A stretch of DNA of 53,951 nucleotides, taken from Bacteroidota bacterium (GTDB taxonomy: Bacteria; Bacteroidota; Bacteroidia; Flavobacteriales_E; Vicingaceae). The stretch is from contig JACPDX010000099.1 of assembly GCA_016183805.1 (NCBI GenBank), positions 1-53,951 on the forward strand, in the 5' to 3' direction. Under the pieces are notes generated by a model. It searched no databases. It saw only the letters and a list, made by a program, of their open reading frames with translations, and had not been told where the DNA came from. Made by a program: the position numbers and the translations under genes. This document shows positions 1 through 10,512 of the stretch, piece by piece (position 1 is the stretch's first letter; every line of letters begins with the position of its first letter).

Positions 1-3000
1 CCAAAACAAATAGCCACATCGCTACCAGCATTAATTACAGGAAGATTATTAACCGTAACCGTAATGGTATCAGCATTAGCACAACTGTTACCATCTAAAG
101 CATTTACAATATAAGTAGTAGTAACTACAGGCGTAGCAACAGGATTAGCAATGTTAGGATTTGACAAAGTTGCCGATGGAGACCAAACGTAAGAAGTTCC
201 ACCCATAGCATTTAATTGAGCCGAAGCACCAATACAAATAGCAATATCAGCCCCCGCATTAATAACAGGAAGTGGATTAACCGTAACCAAAACAGTATCA
301 GTATTCGAACAAGTGTTTCCATCCGTACCAACAACCATGTAAACAGTAGAAACAGCAGGATTAGCAATAGGATTAGCAATAGTGGTATCACTCAAACCAA
401 GCGAAGGAGTCCATAAATAACTAGTACCCCCTGTCACATTTAATTGTACCGAACCACCAATACAAAACGAAGTATCAGCCCCGGCATTAATTATTGGAAG
501 TTGATTAACTGAAACAGTTACGGTGTCTGAAGCGTTACAACCGTTATTATCAGTAACATTTACCACAAAATCCGTTGTAACCGTAGGAAAAGCAAAAGGA
601 TTAGCAATTAATGAATCCGAAACTAAATTGGTTGGTTGCCATGAATAACTAATTCCACTAGAAGCTGATAGTTGTGCAGTATCTCCTATACAAATTGCTA
701 CATCAATACCTGCATTTGCCAAGGTTAATGGATGTACAACTACCGTAATAGAATCTATAGATGAACAAGTATCGTTGGTGGCTGTTAGATAGTAAGTGGT
801 TGTAACTGTTGGGAAAGCTATAGGGTTTGATGAGGTTGGATTATCAAGTGATGAGGTTGGAGTCCAGCTATAAGATGTTCCTAAAGGAGAGGTAGGACTT
901 CCGCCTAATTGAACAGAATCACCAACACATATCAAAGTATCGTTGCCAATATTGATAGGAACAACATCATTCACAGTTAAAATCATACTATCATTGTTGG
1001 AACAACCGTTATTATCAACCCCTGTTACAACATAAGTTGTTGAATTCAAAGGATTAGCAATAGGATTAGCAATTGTGGTGTCCGATAAACCAAGCGAAGG
1101 AGTCCATAAATAAGTAATTCCTCCTGTTGCATTCAGTTGAATATTATCTCCAATACATAACCATAAATCTGGTCCTGCATCTATGATAGGTAAAGTATTA
1201 ACAGTAACCAACACACTATCAGTATTAGCACAAGAATTGCCATCCGTACCAACAACAGTATAAACAGTAGAAACAATAGGATTAGCAACAGGATTAGCAA
1301 TAGTAGTACTCGATAAACCTGTGGCAGGCGACCAAACATAATCCGTAGCACCAGAAGCATTTAATTGCACCGAACCACCAACACAAAACGAAGTATCAGT
1401 TCCGGCATTAATAACAGGAAGTGGATTAACAGTAATCACAACCGTATCATTATTCACACACAAATTGGTATCCGTTCCATTAACGATATAAGAAGTTGTA
1501 ACTGTAGGGAAAGCCAATGGATTAGCAATAATTGAGTTAGATAACCCCGTAACTGGCGACCAAACATAAGAATTTCCTCCGGAAGCTAAAAGTTGGGTAG
1601 TATCGCCAAAACAAATCGCTACATCGCTACCAGCATTAATTACAGGAAGATTATTAACCGTAACTGTAATGGTATCAGCATTAGCACAACTGTTGCCGTC
1701 TAAAGCATTCACAATATAGGTAGTGGTAACAATAGGCGTAGCAACAGGATTAGCAATGTTAGGATTTGATAAAGTTGCCGATGGAGACCAAACGTAAGAA
1801 GTTCCACCAGTAGCATTTAGCTGGGCCGAAGCACCAATACAAATAGCAGTATCGCTAAAAGCGGTAATGATTGGTAAAGGGTTTATTGTAATTACAACCG
1901 TATCTTTAGCCGTACAACCACTTGCGTCAGTACCAGTTACCACATAATTTGTTGTAATAATTGGGCAAGCAATAGGATTTCCGATTGCTGGATTTGAAAG
2001 ACCAGTGATTGGCGACCAAGAATAAGAAACACCACCAGTAGTATTTAATTGAATACAATTTCCAATACAAACTGCCGTATCGTTATTAGATTGGATAACA
2101 GGAGAAGGGTTTAAAGTAACAATTACAGTATCTTTATTCATACAAAGATTTACATCAGTTACCGTAACGATGTAAGAAGTTGGACTACTCGTAGGTGTAG
2201 CAATAGGGTTAGCAATATTTGGATTGTTTAAAGTTGCTGTTGGAGTCCAACTATAAGCTGGAGAGACTGAAGGAGTTGTAGGGCTACCTCCAATCGTAAC
2301 GGAAGTTCCGGTACAAATTGAAGTATCATTACCGGCATTAACAATAGGAAGAGGATTAACAGTTACAATTACGGTATCTTTTTTAGTACATCCATTTGTA
2401 TTTACAACAGTAAGCTCATAAGTAGTTGTTACAAGAGGTGTAGCAGTTGGATTGGCAATTGCACCATTATTTAAAGATGCAGCAGGGGTCCAACTAAAAG
2501 TTGACCCGGCCGGACCAGAAGGAGTACCACCAATAACAACTGAACCATTGATACAAACAGACTTGTCAGGACCTGCACTAACAACAGGTAAGGGATTTAT
2601 TGTAATTACAACCGTATCTTTAGCCGTACAACCAGTTGCATCAGTACCAGTTACAACATAATTGGTAGTAATAATAGGACAAGCAATAGGATTTTCGATT
2701 GCTGGATTTGAAAGTCCTGTGATTGGCGACCAAGAATAAGAAATTCCACCAGTAGTATTTAATTGAACACAATTACCGATACAAACTGCAGTATCGTTAT
2801 TAGATTGGATAACAGGAGAAGGGTTTATGGTGATTTTTACACTATCGACACTTACACAGTTTACAGCATTTGTTACTGTTACTAAATAGGTAGTTGTTAC
2901 TAAAGGACATGCAACCGGGTTAGGGATGTTTGGATTAGACAAGCCTGTTGTAGGCGACCATTGATAAGTTGTTCCACCACCCGCTGTTAATTGAACACAA

Positions 3001-3500
3001 GTTCCTAAACAAACAGTAGTATCATTATTTAAAGTAATGGTTGGAGGGTTTGTAACAGTAATTTTCACAGTATCAGTACCGGAACAACCTAGTGCATCAG
3101 TAACAGTAACTAAGTAAGTTGTAGTAGTTAATGGAGTGGCAATTGGGTTCGCAGTATTAGGATTTGAGAGACCTGTTGTAGGTGTCCAGCTATAAGTTGT
3201 GCCACCGGTAGCATTTAATTGAACTGAACCTCCAGAACATATTGTTGTGTCGTTTCCTGCATCAATAGAAATAGAACCAACAGTAACTAACACAGTATCG
3301 TTTGCCGCACAAACGCCATTATCTACATTTACAAAATAGTTGGTTGTAATGGTAGGCCAAACCAAAGGATTGGACGAGGTAGTGTTGTTAATATTAGTGG
3401 CAGGTGACCAAATAAAAGAAGAACCCGGCGGACCGGTTGGACTACCTCCAATTTGAACGGTATCGCCCAAACAAATAGTTGTGTCAATTCCAGCATTTGC
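1..3500 (-). repeat. about 16 tandem ~228-240 bp coding repeats with near-identical long-range copies
   Basis: Unit boundaries (the codons for the TIC motif) recur near 3, 232, 460, 688, 925, 1153, 1381, 1610, 1838, 2066, 2306, 2552, 2786, 3006, 3236 and 3470. Most units are moderately diverged, but two pairs are nearly identical in DNA: 1-230 against 1606-1835 (offset 1605 bp, seven units) and 1866-2110 against 2580-2824 (offset 714 bp, three units). Both offsets are multiples of three, so the frame is kept. This is the pattern expected from recent unit duplication or gene conversion. Confidence 0.85.
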
Positions 3501-5006
3501 AACAGGTGTAGCCATAATAGTTACACTGGTGTCAATAATTGCCGATGGACAACCACATGTACTCACACTATTTACAGATATGGAGCCTGTTCCTGCACTT
3601 CCCCATGTTATACTTATGGAAGTTGTTCCTTGTCCGGAATTTATTACACCCCCTGTAACATTCCAATTGTAGGTTGAACTAGGAACTGTATTGGTGGTAT
3701 AAGTTGTAGTGGTATTTGCACAGACTAGATTTGAACCATTAATTGAAGTTGGAGGTGTATGCGGATTTATGGTAATTTCATAAATAACATTGGTGGTTTT
3801 TGGAGGGCAACCATTATCGGTAACTGATATGTTAAATAAATAAGGTAAAGCTTGAGCTGTTCCACAAGAAGGTTGCCAATTAAAACTTGCTGTTACCGTA
3901 GAGTCTCCTAATACTAATGAATCAATAGTAGCTGGTGGATTTACAAATGAAGGATCGAATATTTGGCCCGATGCAGAAAGTGTGAGGCTATCGCCATTTG
4001 CATCGGTAAATGTGATGGGAAAATTTAAATTAGTACATTCTGCAATAGTGTATTGTGTTGTTCCACTACCACCTGTTGCAGATAGGTTTGGTGGAGGATT
4101 TGGTGGGCAATTAATGACTAGAATTTGGATGTCTCTCCGGGTTATTCCTATTAAATTATTGTTTCTAAATTCTCTAATTTCAACAGCAACCACAAAAGCA
4201 CCGGTTGTAGGTGACATGTATTGGGTAAGACCGGTTGAACCGTTTATAAAAGCATAACCACCGGTTCCAAAAGGTGTATTTTGGTTATACGTTGCGTTAG
4301 TCCAAATTACGGGAGGAATAGGCCAGGTTAACGGATTTGGTAATGGAGGTGCAGGGTTTCCGGAAGTACCAAACCCTCTGTAAGGATTAACAAACGAAAA
4401 AATTAATTGGTCGCCATCAGGGTCTATGGCTGAATTTAATATACTTACGGTATCTCCTGCACATAAAAATGGTACAGGAACATCAGTAAAAACAGGAGAG
4501 CTGTTGTTTACTAATGATGGAGCAATGTATGCGTGAAATGCCAATCCTTGATCTCCGGGGTTTAATAAATTAATAGTACTTCCATTTCTACAGCACCTGT
4601 CGTAAAACAGATGATAACCTTGAAAGCTCAAAGGTAAATCTACTGTACCTTGGTAGGTTGCCTGATACATACAAACACTACCTCCAACAGCACACCCACT
4701 TACAGGTACAGGAACAATAGAACTGCTGTCAATTAGGGGTAAGTTTACCGAAGTAACAAAAGGTAAATTTGAAGCAGGATTAGAAGTACCTTGGTACACA
4801 CCCACCGATAAATTGGTCTCCGGAAAACCAGCTAACCAAAAAGGGGAATTACAATCTAAAAAGGTTTGAAAGGTAATTTTGTAGCGATAATTGGCACCAA
4901 CTTTTCCCATGTATTCGTAAGCCAAATTGCCACCTACAATATGTGTAGCAAAAACACAATTTCCTATTGAAAAGAATATTAAAAGCCCTAATAATTTTTT
5001 AATCAT
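1..5006 (-). CDS. giant secreted repeat protein, partial (C-terminus beyond left edge), probable T9SS substrate
   Basis: The frame stays open from the ATG at 5006 to the left edge, so at least 1668 residues are present and the C-terminus is missing. The N-terminus (MIKKLLGLLIFFSIGNCVFA) is a signal peptide followed by ATHIVGGNLAYEY, the opening typical of large Bacteroidota surface proteins that end in a gliding-motility-associated C-terminal domain. After roughly 500 residues of non-repeated sequence, about 16 units of 76-80 residues follow (positions 3500 down to 1). Each unit carries motifs like DTTIC-x-GD, W-x-P-x-TGLSNPN, A-x-P and TTTY-x-VTVTD. Such Ig/PKD-like tandem units usually form an extracellular stalk. 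The start overlaps the stop of the upstream gene (ATGA), so the two are translationally coupled. The function is probably surface adhesion or motility. The T9SS sorting domain is inferred and not visible here. Confidence 0.85.
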   Translation of the reverse strand, partial: MIKKLLGLLIFFSIGNCVFATHIVGGNLAYEYMGKVGANYRYKITFQTFLDCNSPFWLAGFPETNLSVGVYQGTSNPASNLPFVTSVNLPLIDSSSIVPVPVSGCAVGGSVCMYQATYQGTVDLPLSFQGYHLFYDRCCRNGSTINLLNPGDQGLAFHAYIAPSLVNNSSPVFTDVPVPFLCAGDTVSILNSAIDPDGDQLIFSFVNPYRGFGTSGNPAPPLPNPLTWPIPPVIWTNATYNQNTPFGTGGYAFINGSTGLTQYMSPTTGAFVVAVEIREFRNNNLIGITRRDIQILVINCPPNPPPNLSATGGSGTTQYTIAECTNLNFPITFTDANGDSLTLSASGQIFDPSFVNPPATIDSLVLGDSTVTASFNWQPSCGTAQALPYLFNISVTDNGCPPKTTNVIYEITINPHTPPTSINGSNLVCANTTTTYTTNTVPSSTYNWNVTGGVINSGQGTTSISITWGSAGTGSISVNSVSTCGCPSAIIDTSVTIMATPVANAGIDTTICLGDTVQIGGSPTGPPGSSFIWSPATNINNTTSSNPLVWPTITTNYFVNVDNGVCAANDTVLVTVGSISIDAGNDTTICSGGSVQLNATGGTTYSWTPTTGLSNPNTANPIATPLTTTTYLVTVTDALGCSGTDTVKITVTNPPTITLNNDTTVCLGTCVQLTAGGGTTYQWSPTTGLSNPNIPNPVACPLVTTTYLVTVTNAVNCVSVDSVKITINPSPVIQSNNDTAVCIGNCVQLNTTGGISYSWSPITGLSNPAIENPIACPIITTNYVVTGTDATGCTAKDTVVITINPLPVVSAGPDKSVCINGSVVIGGTPSGPAGSTFSWTPAASLNNGAIANPTATPLVTTTYELTVVNTNGCTKKDTVIVTVNPLPIVNAGNDTSICTGTSVTIGGSPTTPSVSPAYSWTPTATLNNPNIANPIATPTSSPTSYIVTVTDVNLCMNKDTVIVTLNPSPVIQSNNDTAVCIGNCIQLNTTGGVSYSWSPITGLSNPAIGNPIACPIITTNYVVTGTDASGCTAKDTVVITINPLPIITAFSDTAICIGASAQLNATGGTSYVWSPSATLSNPNIANPVATPIVTTTYIVNALDGNSCANADTITVTVNNLPVINAGSDVAICFGDTTQLLASGGNSYVWSPVTGLSNSIIANPLAFPTVTTSYIVNGTDTNLCVNNDTVVITVNPLPVINAGTDTSFCVGGSVQLNASGATDYVWSPATGLSSTTIANPVANPIVSTVYTVVGTDGNSCANTDSVLVTVNTLPIIDAGPDLWLCIGDNIQLNATGGITYLWTPSLGLSDTTIANPIANPLNSTTYVVTGVDNNGCSNNDSMILTVNDVVPINIGNDTLICVGDSVQLGGSPTSPLGTSYSWTPTSSLDNPTSSNPIAFPTVTTTYYLTATNDTCSSIDSITVVVHPLTLANAGIDVAICIGDTAQLSASSGISYSWQPTNLVSDSLIANPFAFPTVTTDFVVNVTDNNGCNASDTVTVSVNQLPIINAGADTSFCIGGSVQLNVTGGTSYLWTPSLGLSDTTIANPIANPAVSTVYMVVGTDGNTCSNTDTVLVTVNPLPVINAGADIAICIGASAQLNAMGGTSYVWSPSATLSNPNIANPVATPVVTTTYIVNALDGNSCANADTITVTVNNLPVINAGSDVAICF

Positions 5007-7879
5007 TGGATGTTGATTTTTTTAATGATTTCACCATTATCAGAAATGATAGTAAGAAAATATAATCCTTTGGGTAATTGATTTACGTTTAATTGTAAAA
5101 TAGTGTTGTCAACTTGCACTTGTTCTTGTAACACTACTTGACCAATGGTATTAACAAGTGATAGTTGCTTTATTTTTAAAATGCTATTAGTTGATGATTT
5201 TATGTTGATAATATTGGATGTAGGATTTGGAAAAACAATATAATCTACTAATTGTTCATCTAAATTGTTTACTCCTACAGTATTACAATACCAATTTAAT
5301 TCAAAGCCTGATGCTGATATTGAAACATCCGATTGTTGCTGAATGGTAATAGTTCCTCCTGAAGATATCACTTGGCTTGGCAAAACATTTCCGGTAAAAT
5401 AACCAATTATCGGACTTGCTGTTGAAGGTCCGTCATAAACAATTAAAAAGTCAAAACTATCTTCAAAATCGAAAGAAACAAAATTTAAAACTATTGAGGT
5501 TGCACCAGCAGGTTGAATGATTAACACACCATCAGTATTATCCGTATAATTTGCAGATGGACCACCACTATCATATAAAGTTCCGCTACAATTGGTATCG
5601 GTAACTATCCCTGTAGTTGGCATCGTAGTAGGGCAATTGGTATTAATATAGTTAGTAAATGCTATCGAGTCTTGGCCAAAAGCATTGGTAACAACTAAAC
5701 TCACTGTATAAATATTTGGCAAAGCATAAAAATGAGAAGGGTTTTGCAGACTACTAGTTGTACCATCACCAAAATACCATGTCCAGCTTGTTGGTGAACC
5801 GGTAGAAAGGTCTGTAAAATAAATAGTATCAGTACACGTTGACGTTGGGGTTCCACTAAAATTACTAACAGGAGGAGTTGTGTTTAGCAATATGACAACC
5901 CCATAATCTTCTGTTTGACCAAAGTCGTTGTTCGTGCAACCATTTTGTGCAGTCCCAACAACATCAGAAGATACTCTCATCCGTAGCGGTGTATTTAAAA
6001 CTGCACCAGTAGGAACTAGATAATTAATGGTAGGATTAAATGAATTTGGAGCATCCATTACCAATTCGTTGGTATTGTTAAAGATGCCATCATTGTTAAA
6101 ATCAATCCAAACTCTGGTATCTTGAGCATTGCTAACTCCTGTGGTAATAGTTAACGGGTAAACATTACCCTCACTAATGGTGGTTTGATATGTACATGAA
6201 AAATCTTGATAACCTTCAATTGCATCCACTGTAGAATTATTTATGGTATTGAAACTCACATTAGTGATTCCGTACCCACAACAATAGGCAAGTGTGGATG
6301 GATTGCAACTTGGAGTAGTAACTTGTGCCGCAGTATTTACTGTAATATAGTTGATTTTGATAATGGTGTCGCCACCATTTACGTTAGTTGCACTGAGGCT
6401 AACCGTATAAGTGCCGTCAAAGGCATAAGTATGACAAGGATTTTGTAGAGCTGAAGTTTGTCCGTCTCCAAAATTCCAAAACCAACCTGTAGGTACATTA
6501 GTGGATAAGTCAGTAAAACAAACTGTTCCGTTGCAAGTTGTTGTATTTGCAGCAATAAAATCTGCAACTGGAGGATTGGTGTTTTGGGTAATAATAATGG
6601 TGTAATCTTCTGCTTGACCAAAATCTAAATCTGTGCAAGGTAGAGGTGCAGCACTGAAATCGTAATCGGCAGACACTCTCATTCTTAGAGGTGTGTTTAA
6701 TGTGACTCCTCCTGGAATAACAATGTTTCCGGAAGTGTTTAGAACTGAAGTAGCTGTAAATACTCTTTCAGTGGTATTACTAAAAATACCATCATTATTA
6801 TAATCAATCCAAGCCCCATAGTTTTGAGTTGATTGAGCAACAGTTTGAATACTAAGAGTGTATGTTTGTCCTGCAAAAACAGTAGTTTGTGAACAAGTAA
6901 AATCACTATAACCCTCCACACCATCTCCGGAAGTATTATTGATGGTGTTAAAAGTAACATTGGTAATACCAAAATCGCAACAATAAGTTAAAGTAGAAGG
7001 TGTACAAGATGCAGCAATAGGTAACTGAGGCGATAAATTAACGGTTATCATGTTGTTGTTAACTAACGTATCACACCCATAAGCGTTGCAAGTAATTAAT
7101 CTAACGGTAAATGTCCCTCCAGAAGAATATGTATGAGTAGGATTTTGAGATGTTGAAGTATTTCCATCACCAAAATCCCAATTCCAGCTTGTTGGAAAAC
7201 CATCTGATAAATCATAAAACGAAACAAAACCGGAACAAGTCATGGTGGGGTTAGCTGTAAAGTTGGTTGTAGGAGGTATTGCTGCTGCATTCCAATCAAA
7301 AACCATATTTGGTCGGGTAAAAGAAGCACCAGCAAAAGATGTTGAGCCACAAACACCTGATGCGTCTTGTATATTCCAAACAGAACTTTGAAAAGAAGTG
7401 GATGAATAATACATTAAAGCATTGTTGGTATATGCTGTATTGTTAAAACAAGTTTCGACCAACAAATTTGATGTTCCATCCCAATAAAAAGGAGTGGAAA
7501 AAGTATGGGTATTTAATCCTGTTGTTTCAGTATAACTAATAGGATTAAAAACAGTTGTTAATCCGGTTTCAAAATTTGAAGCACTAGAAGAAAGAGTATT
7601 CTTCATCGCTATTGTAAAACCTTGTAGAGCAACCCCATTTATTGTTTGAACTTTAAAAGCCAAACTATTAATATTTCCGGCAGTCATTCCTGCGGCATTT
7701 AATTCAGTAGCTAAAATTAAAAATTGATGTTTTGCACCAAAATACCAGTTACCATATGGTGCCGGATAGCTGGTATTAGTATTAGTGGAAACACCTGTAC
7801 CAATGGTTATGGTAGTAGCAGTTGAAGAAAAAAAATAAAGTACTGCTGCTATACAAAAAACGAAGTATTTATTTTTCAT
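5003..7879 (-). CDS. secreted multidomain protein: PKD, GEVED and CUB-like domains with T9SS type A sorting tail
   Basis: 958 residues. A signal peptide (about 1-21) is followed by an N-terminal beta-rich region. Then come PKD 1 (about 205-282, WNWDFGDG), GEVED 1 (about 355-431, IDYNNDGIF to DFGQAEDY), PKD 2 (about 437-515), GEVED 2 (about 590-664), PKD 3 (about 671-747), a CUB-like domain (about 764-866, with FLIVYDGPS) and a C-terminal sorting domain (about 881-958, VFPNPTSNIINI to GLYFLTI). The alternating PKD-GEVED pairs look internally duplicated. The family is exported through the T9SS to the cell surface or medium, and its domains usually bind glycans or proteins. No catalytic domain is visible. 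The stop codon overlaps the ATG of the next giant gene by four bases, so the two are probably co-translated. Confidence 0.9.
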   Translation of the reverse strand: MKNKYFVFCIAAVLYFFSSTATTITIGTGVSTNTNTSYPAPYGNWYFGAKHQFLILATELNAAGMTAGNINSLAFKVQTINGVALQGFTIAMKNTLSSSASNFETGLTTVFNPISYTETTGLNTHTFSTPFYWDGTSNLLVETCFNNTAYTNNALMYYSSTSFQSSVWNIQDASGVCGSTSFAGASFTRPNMVFDWNAAAIPPTTNFTANPTMTCSGFVSFYDLSDGFPTSWNWDFGDGNTSTSQNPTHTYSSGGTFTVRLITCNAYGCDTLVNNNMITVNLSPQLPIAASCTPSTLTYCCDFGITNVTFNTINNTSGDGVEGYSDFTCSQTTVFAGQTYTLSIQTVAQSTQNYGAWIDYNNDGIFSNTTERVFTATSVLNTSGNIVIPGGVTLNTPLRMRVSADYDFSAAPLPCTDLDFGQAEDYTIIITQNTNPPVADFIAANTTTCNGTVCFTDLSTNVPTGWFWNFGDGQTSALQNPCHTYAFDGTYTVSLSATNVNGGDTIIKINYITVNTAAQVTTPSCNPSTLAYCCGYGITNVSFNTINNSTVDAIEGYQDFSCTYQTTISEGNVYPLTITTGVSNAQDTRVWIDFNNDGIFNNTNELVMDAPNSFNPTINYLVPTGAVLNTPLRMRVSSDVVGTAQNGCTNNDFGQTEDYGVVILLNTTPPVSNFSGTPTSTCTDTIYFTDLSTGSPTSWTWYFGDGTTSSLQNPSHFYALPNIYTVSLVVTNAFGQDSIAFTNYINTNCPTTMPTTGIVTDTNCSGTLYDSGGPSANYTDNTDGVLIIQPAGATSIVLNFVSFDFEDSFDFLIVYDGPSTASPIIGYFTGNVLPSQVISSGGTITIQQQSDVSISASGFELNWYCNTVGVNNLDEQLVDYIVFPNPTSNIINIKSSTNSILKIKQLSLVNTIGQVVLQEQVQVDNTILQLNVNQLPKGLYFLTIISDNGEIIKKINIQ

Positions 7880-8162
7880 AAAAAATATTTTTTAAATAAC
7901 CAAAATTGATGACTGTAAAGACACGATATTTTGAAGAAAAGTTGCATACATAAACAATAAAATAGACTGTAACAGTGTGTAATACATGTGCAAATTAGTT
8001 TAATTTTTTTATATAAAATATGATATTCCTCTTTTTTTTAATTTATGTTGCATTTATTTTTTTAACGGTATGTTTTTTACCGAAAATGTGCATTTTACAA
8101 CTATTTTTTACCTTTTATGCAATTCTGTTTTAATTCAATAATTAAACTGTTAATTTTACGCT

Positions 8163-9116
8163 ATGGATATTTTACATGTAAAAAGAGTTTATAAAAATTA
8201 TGCTTCGCATACAGCTTTGTATAATATTTCTTTACACGTTCCTCAACAAAGTATATTTGGATTGCTTGGTCCAAATGGAGCAGGAAAAACGTCATTGATT
8301 CGAATTATTAATCAAATTACAGCACCCGATAAAGGCGAGGTTTATTTTGAAAGAGAAATCTTGTCACAAAAGCACATCAGCCAAATAGGATATTTACCCG
8401 AAGAACGTGGGTTGTACAAAAAAATGGGGGTTGGAGAGCAAGCGTTGTATTTGGCTCAACTCAAAGGAATGAATAAAAATGAAGCTAAAGTTAAACTAAA
8501 AAAATGGTTTCAAAAATTTGAGATTGAAAATTGGTGGGACAAAAAAGTGGAAGAATTATCGAAAGGAATGGCACAAAAGGTTCAATTTATTACCACCGTT
8601 TTACACGAACCTAAATTATTGATTTTAGATGAACCTTTTAGCGGTTTTGACCCTATCAATACTAACTTAATTAAAAAAGAAATTTTAGAGTTAAGAGATA
8701 AAGGTTCTACCATTATTTTTTCTACACACAACATGGAATCAGTAGAAGAAATTTGTGACCACATTGCCCTCATCAACAAATCAAAAAAGATTTTAGATGG
8801 CAAAGTAAATGAAATTAAAAACACGTATCGTTCCAACAGTTACGAGATAATTTTTGAAGGAAATATGATTGCTTTTTCTAATGCTCTATGGACCGGTTTT
8901 GAAATTCTTTCCACAACAACAGAGCGAGGTAGAACAACCGTAAAAGTAAAAGGAACTGACGACAGAATGAGTGTGAATTTATTAATAGGTGCTTTAATTA
9001 AAGATGTAAAAATTATTTCAGTACATGAAATTACTCCAAGTATGAACGATATTTTTATTCAAAAAGTAAGTGAAATTAACCCTGAAGATATTAGCGAAGG
9101 AGGTTCTGATGAATAA
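8163..9116 (+). CDS. ABC transporter ATP-binding protein (NatA/YhaQ type)
   Basis: 317 residues. Walker A GPNGAGKT is at 36-43, the signature LSKGM at about 132-136 and Walker B LLILDEP at 152-158. The extra C-terminal part (about 220-300) matches the DUF4162-type tail found on exporter ATPases. It should energise the permease encoded next, whose start overlaps this stop by eight bases. The substrate is not evident; related pairs export sodium, drugs or peptides. The gene is divergent from the T9SS protein gene on its left. Confidence 0.93.
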   Translation: MDILHVKRVYKNYASHTALYNISLHVPQQSIFGLLGPNGAGKTSLIRIINQITAPDKGEVYFEREILSQKHISQIGYLPEERGLYKKMGVGEQALYLAQLKGMNKNEAKVKLKKWFQKFEIENWWDKKVEELSKGMAQKVQFITTVLHEPKLLILDEPFSGFDPINTNLIKKEILELRDKGSTIIFSTHNMESVEEICDHIALINKSKKILDGKVNEIKNTYRSNSYEIIFEGNMIAFSNALWTGFEILSTTTERGRTTVKVKGTDDRMSVNLLIGALIKDVKIISVHEITPSMNDIFIQKVSEINPEDISEGGSDE

Positions 9117-10419
9117 AATATCATTAATCATAAAAAGAGAATATTTAACACGAGTTAAGAAAAAATCGTTTGTAATAATGACCATTTTAGGGCCACTTTT
9201 AATGGCAGCTTTAATGATTGTTCCTATTTGGTTGAGTACACAAGATCAGGATTTTCAAATCATCGAAGTAATTGATGAAACAGGCTTGTTCATCAACCAA
9301 TTTGAAAATACCAAAACATTACGTTTCGAGCATCAGTTTGTAAATATTGAAGCAGCAAAAGACTCCTTTTATAACTCGAAATACACTTCTATTCTTTATA
9401 TTACTGGAATTGGCAAACAATCTACTGCCAAAATGTATTACAAAAAACAACCCGGGTTAAATACCATTTCTAAAATTGAATCGACCATAGAAGATGGAAT
9501 ACGAAACATTGAACTGAAAGAACAATTTAACATTTCTAAAGAACAATTAGAGCAAATTAATCCTATAGTTAATGTTGAAACCATTTTTAGAAATGTTGAT
9601 GGTGGCGAAGAAACCAAAAGTTCAACAATAAGCTCTGTATTGGGTTTCGGTGGAGCAATTATTATTTACATGTTTATTTTCTTGTATGGCGTACAAGTCA
9701 TGCGTGGTGTTATTGAGGAAAAAACCAGCAGAATTGTCGAAATCATTATCTCCTCAGTAAAACCATTTCAGTTGATGCTGGGAAAAATTGTGGGTATAGC
9801 TTTGGTAGGATTAACTCAATTTTTATTGTGGATTATTTTAACAGGAATTATTATTTCTATTGCTCAAGTGGCATTACAACAAAATATTGAAGTAGCCGAT
9901 ACTGCTGCAATAGAAGAGGTAATGAAAGCCCAAGGTGCAGGCAATGTTGATACTACAAATATGGGTAATCAAATACAAGCTGTGATTGATGAAATTCCGA
10001 TTTTTACGTTGTTAATTTCGTTTTTGTTTTACTTTTTAGGGGGTTATTTATTGTATGGGGCATTATTTGCTGCCATTGGTTCTGCGGTAGATAGCGAGGC
10101 AGATACCCAGCAATTTATGATGCCCATTACCATTCCGCTTATTTTCGCCTTTGTAGTAGCTCAAACAGTGATACAAAACCCCGATGGTTCGTTGGCTTTT
10201 TGGCTATCGTTATTTCCGTTAACTTCACCAATTATAATGATGGTTCGAATTCCTTTTGGTGTAGAAACGTGGGAATTGCTACTATCCATGTTTTTATTGG
10301 TATTAGGTTTTATTGGAACCACTTGGGTAGCGGGGAGAATTTACCGCACAGGAATTTTAATGTACGGTAAAAAAGTAAACTACAAAGAGTTATGGAAATG
10401 GCTTTTTTATAAAGGATAA
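9109..10419 (+). CDS. ABC-2 type permease (NatB/YhaP-like)
   Basis: 436 residues from ATG 9109 (MNKISLIIKREYL). An unusually good Shine-Dalgarno (AAGGAGG at 9097-9103) lies inside the upstream ATPase gene and fixes this start; an upstream in-frame start at 9070 would overlap far more. There is one N-terminal membrane segment (about 21-43), a long extracytoplasmic loop (about 45-190) and about five further membrane segments to the C-terminus, the usual NatB/ABC-2 layout. It forms the transporter with the preceding ATPase. The substrate is unknown. Confidence 0.92.
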   Translation: MNKISLIIKREYLTRVKKKSFVIMTILGPLLMAALMIVPIWLSTQDQDFQIIEVIDETGLFINQFENTKTLRFEHQFVNIEAAKDSFYNSKYTSILYITGIGKQSTAKMYYKKQPGLNTISKIESTIEDGIRNIELKEQFNISKEQLEQINPIVNVETIFRNVDGGEETKSSTISSVLGFGGAIIIYMFIFLYGVQVMRGVIEEKTSRIVEIIISSVKPFQLMLGKIVGIALVGLTQFLLWIILTGIIISIAQVALQQNIEVADTAAIEEVMKAQGAGNVDTTNMGNQIQAVIDEIPIFTLLISFLFYFLGGYLLYGALFAAIGSAVDSEADTQQFMMPITIPLIFAFVVAQTVIQNPDGSLAFWLSLFPLTSPIIMMVRIPFGVETWELLLSMFLLVLGFIGTTWVAGRIYRTGILMYGKKVNYKELWKWLFYKG

Positions 10420-10420
10420 A

Positions 10421-10512
10421 CTAATTTGAAAATTTGAAAATGTGTTAATTTGAAAATGTAAATATTCAGCACGGTTCTCATCACACATCACCCAACACTC
10501 ATCACATAAAAA
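10421..10512. repeat. AT-rich intergenic repeat (TTTGAAAATG units)
   Basis: Three tandem imperfect copies of a TTTGAAAATG-like decamer (10424-10462) are followed by a run of CATCAC-like units before the start of the response regulator gene. Similar decamers recur at 15608-15650 and 19432-19468. No promoter element is recognisable. Confidence 0.5.

Noticed and set aside
1-3500. Regular ~230-bp direct repeats that might suggest a CRISPR or satellite array
   Set aside because: The repeats are in one open minus-strand frame, unit lengths are multiples of three and the units encode a conserved protein motif.
2452-4257. Plus-strand open frames inside the giant gene
   Set aside because: They lie opposite a continuous coding frame with a proper protein family signature and have no promoter or family of their own.
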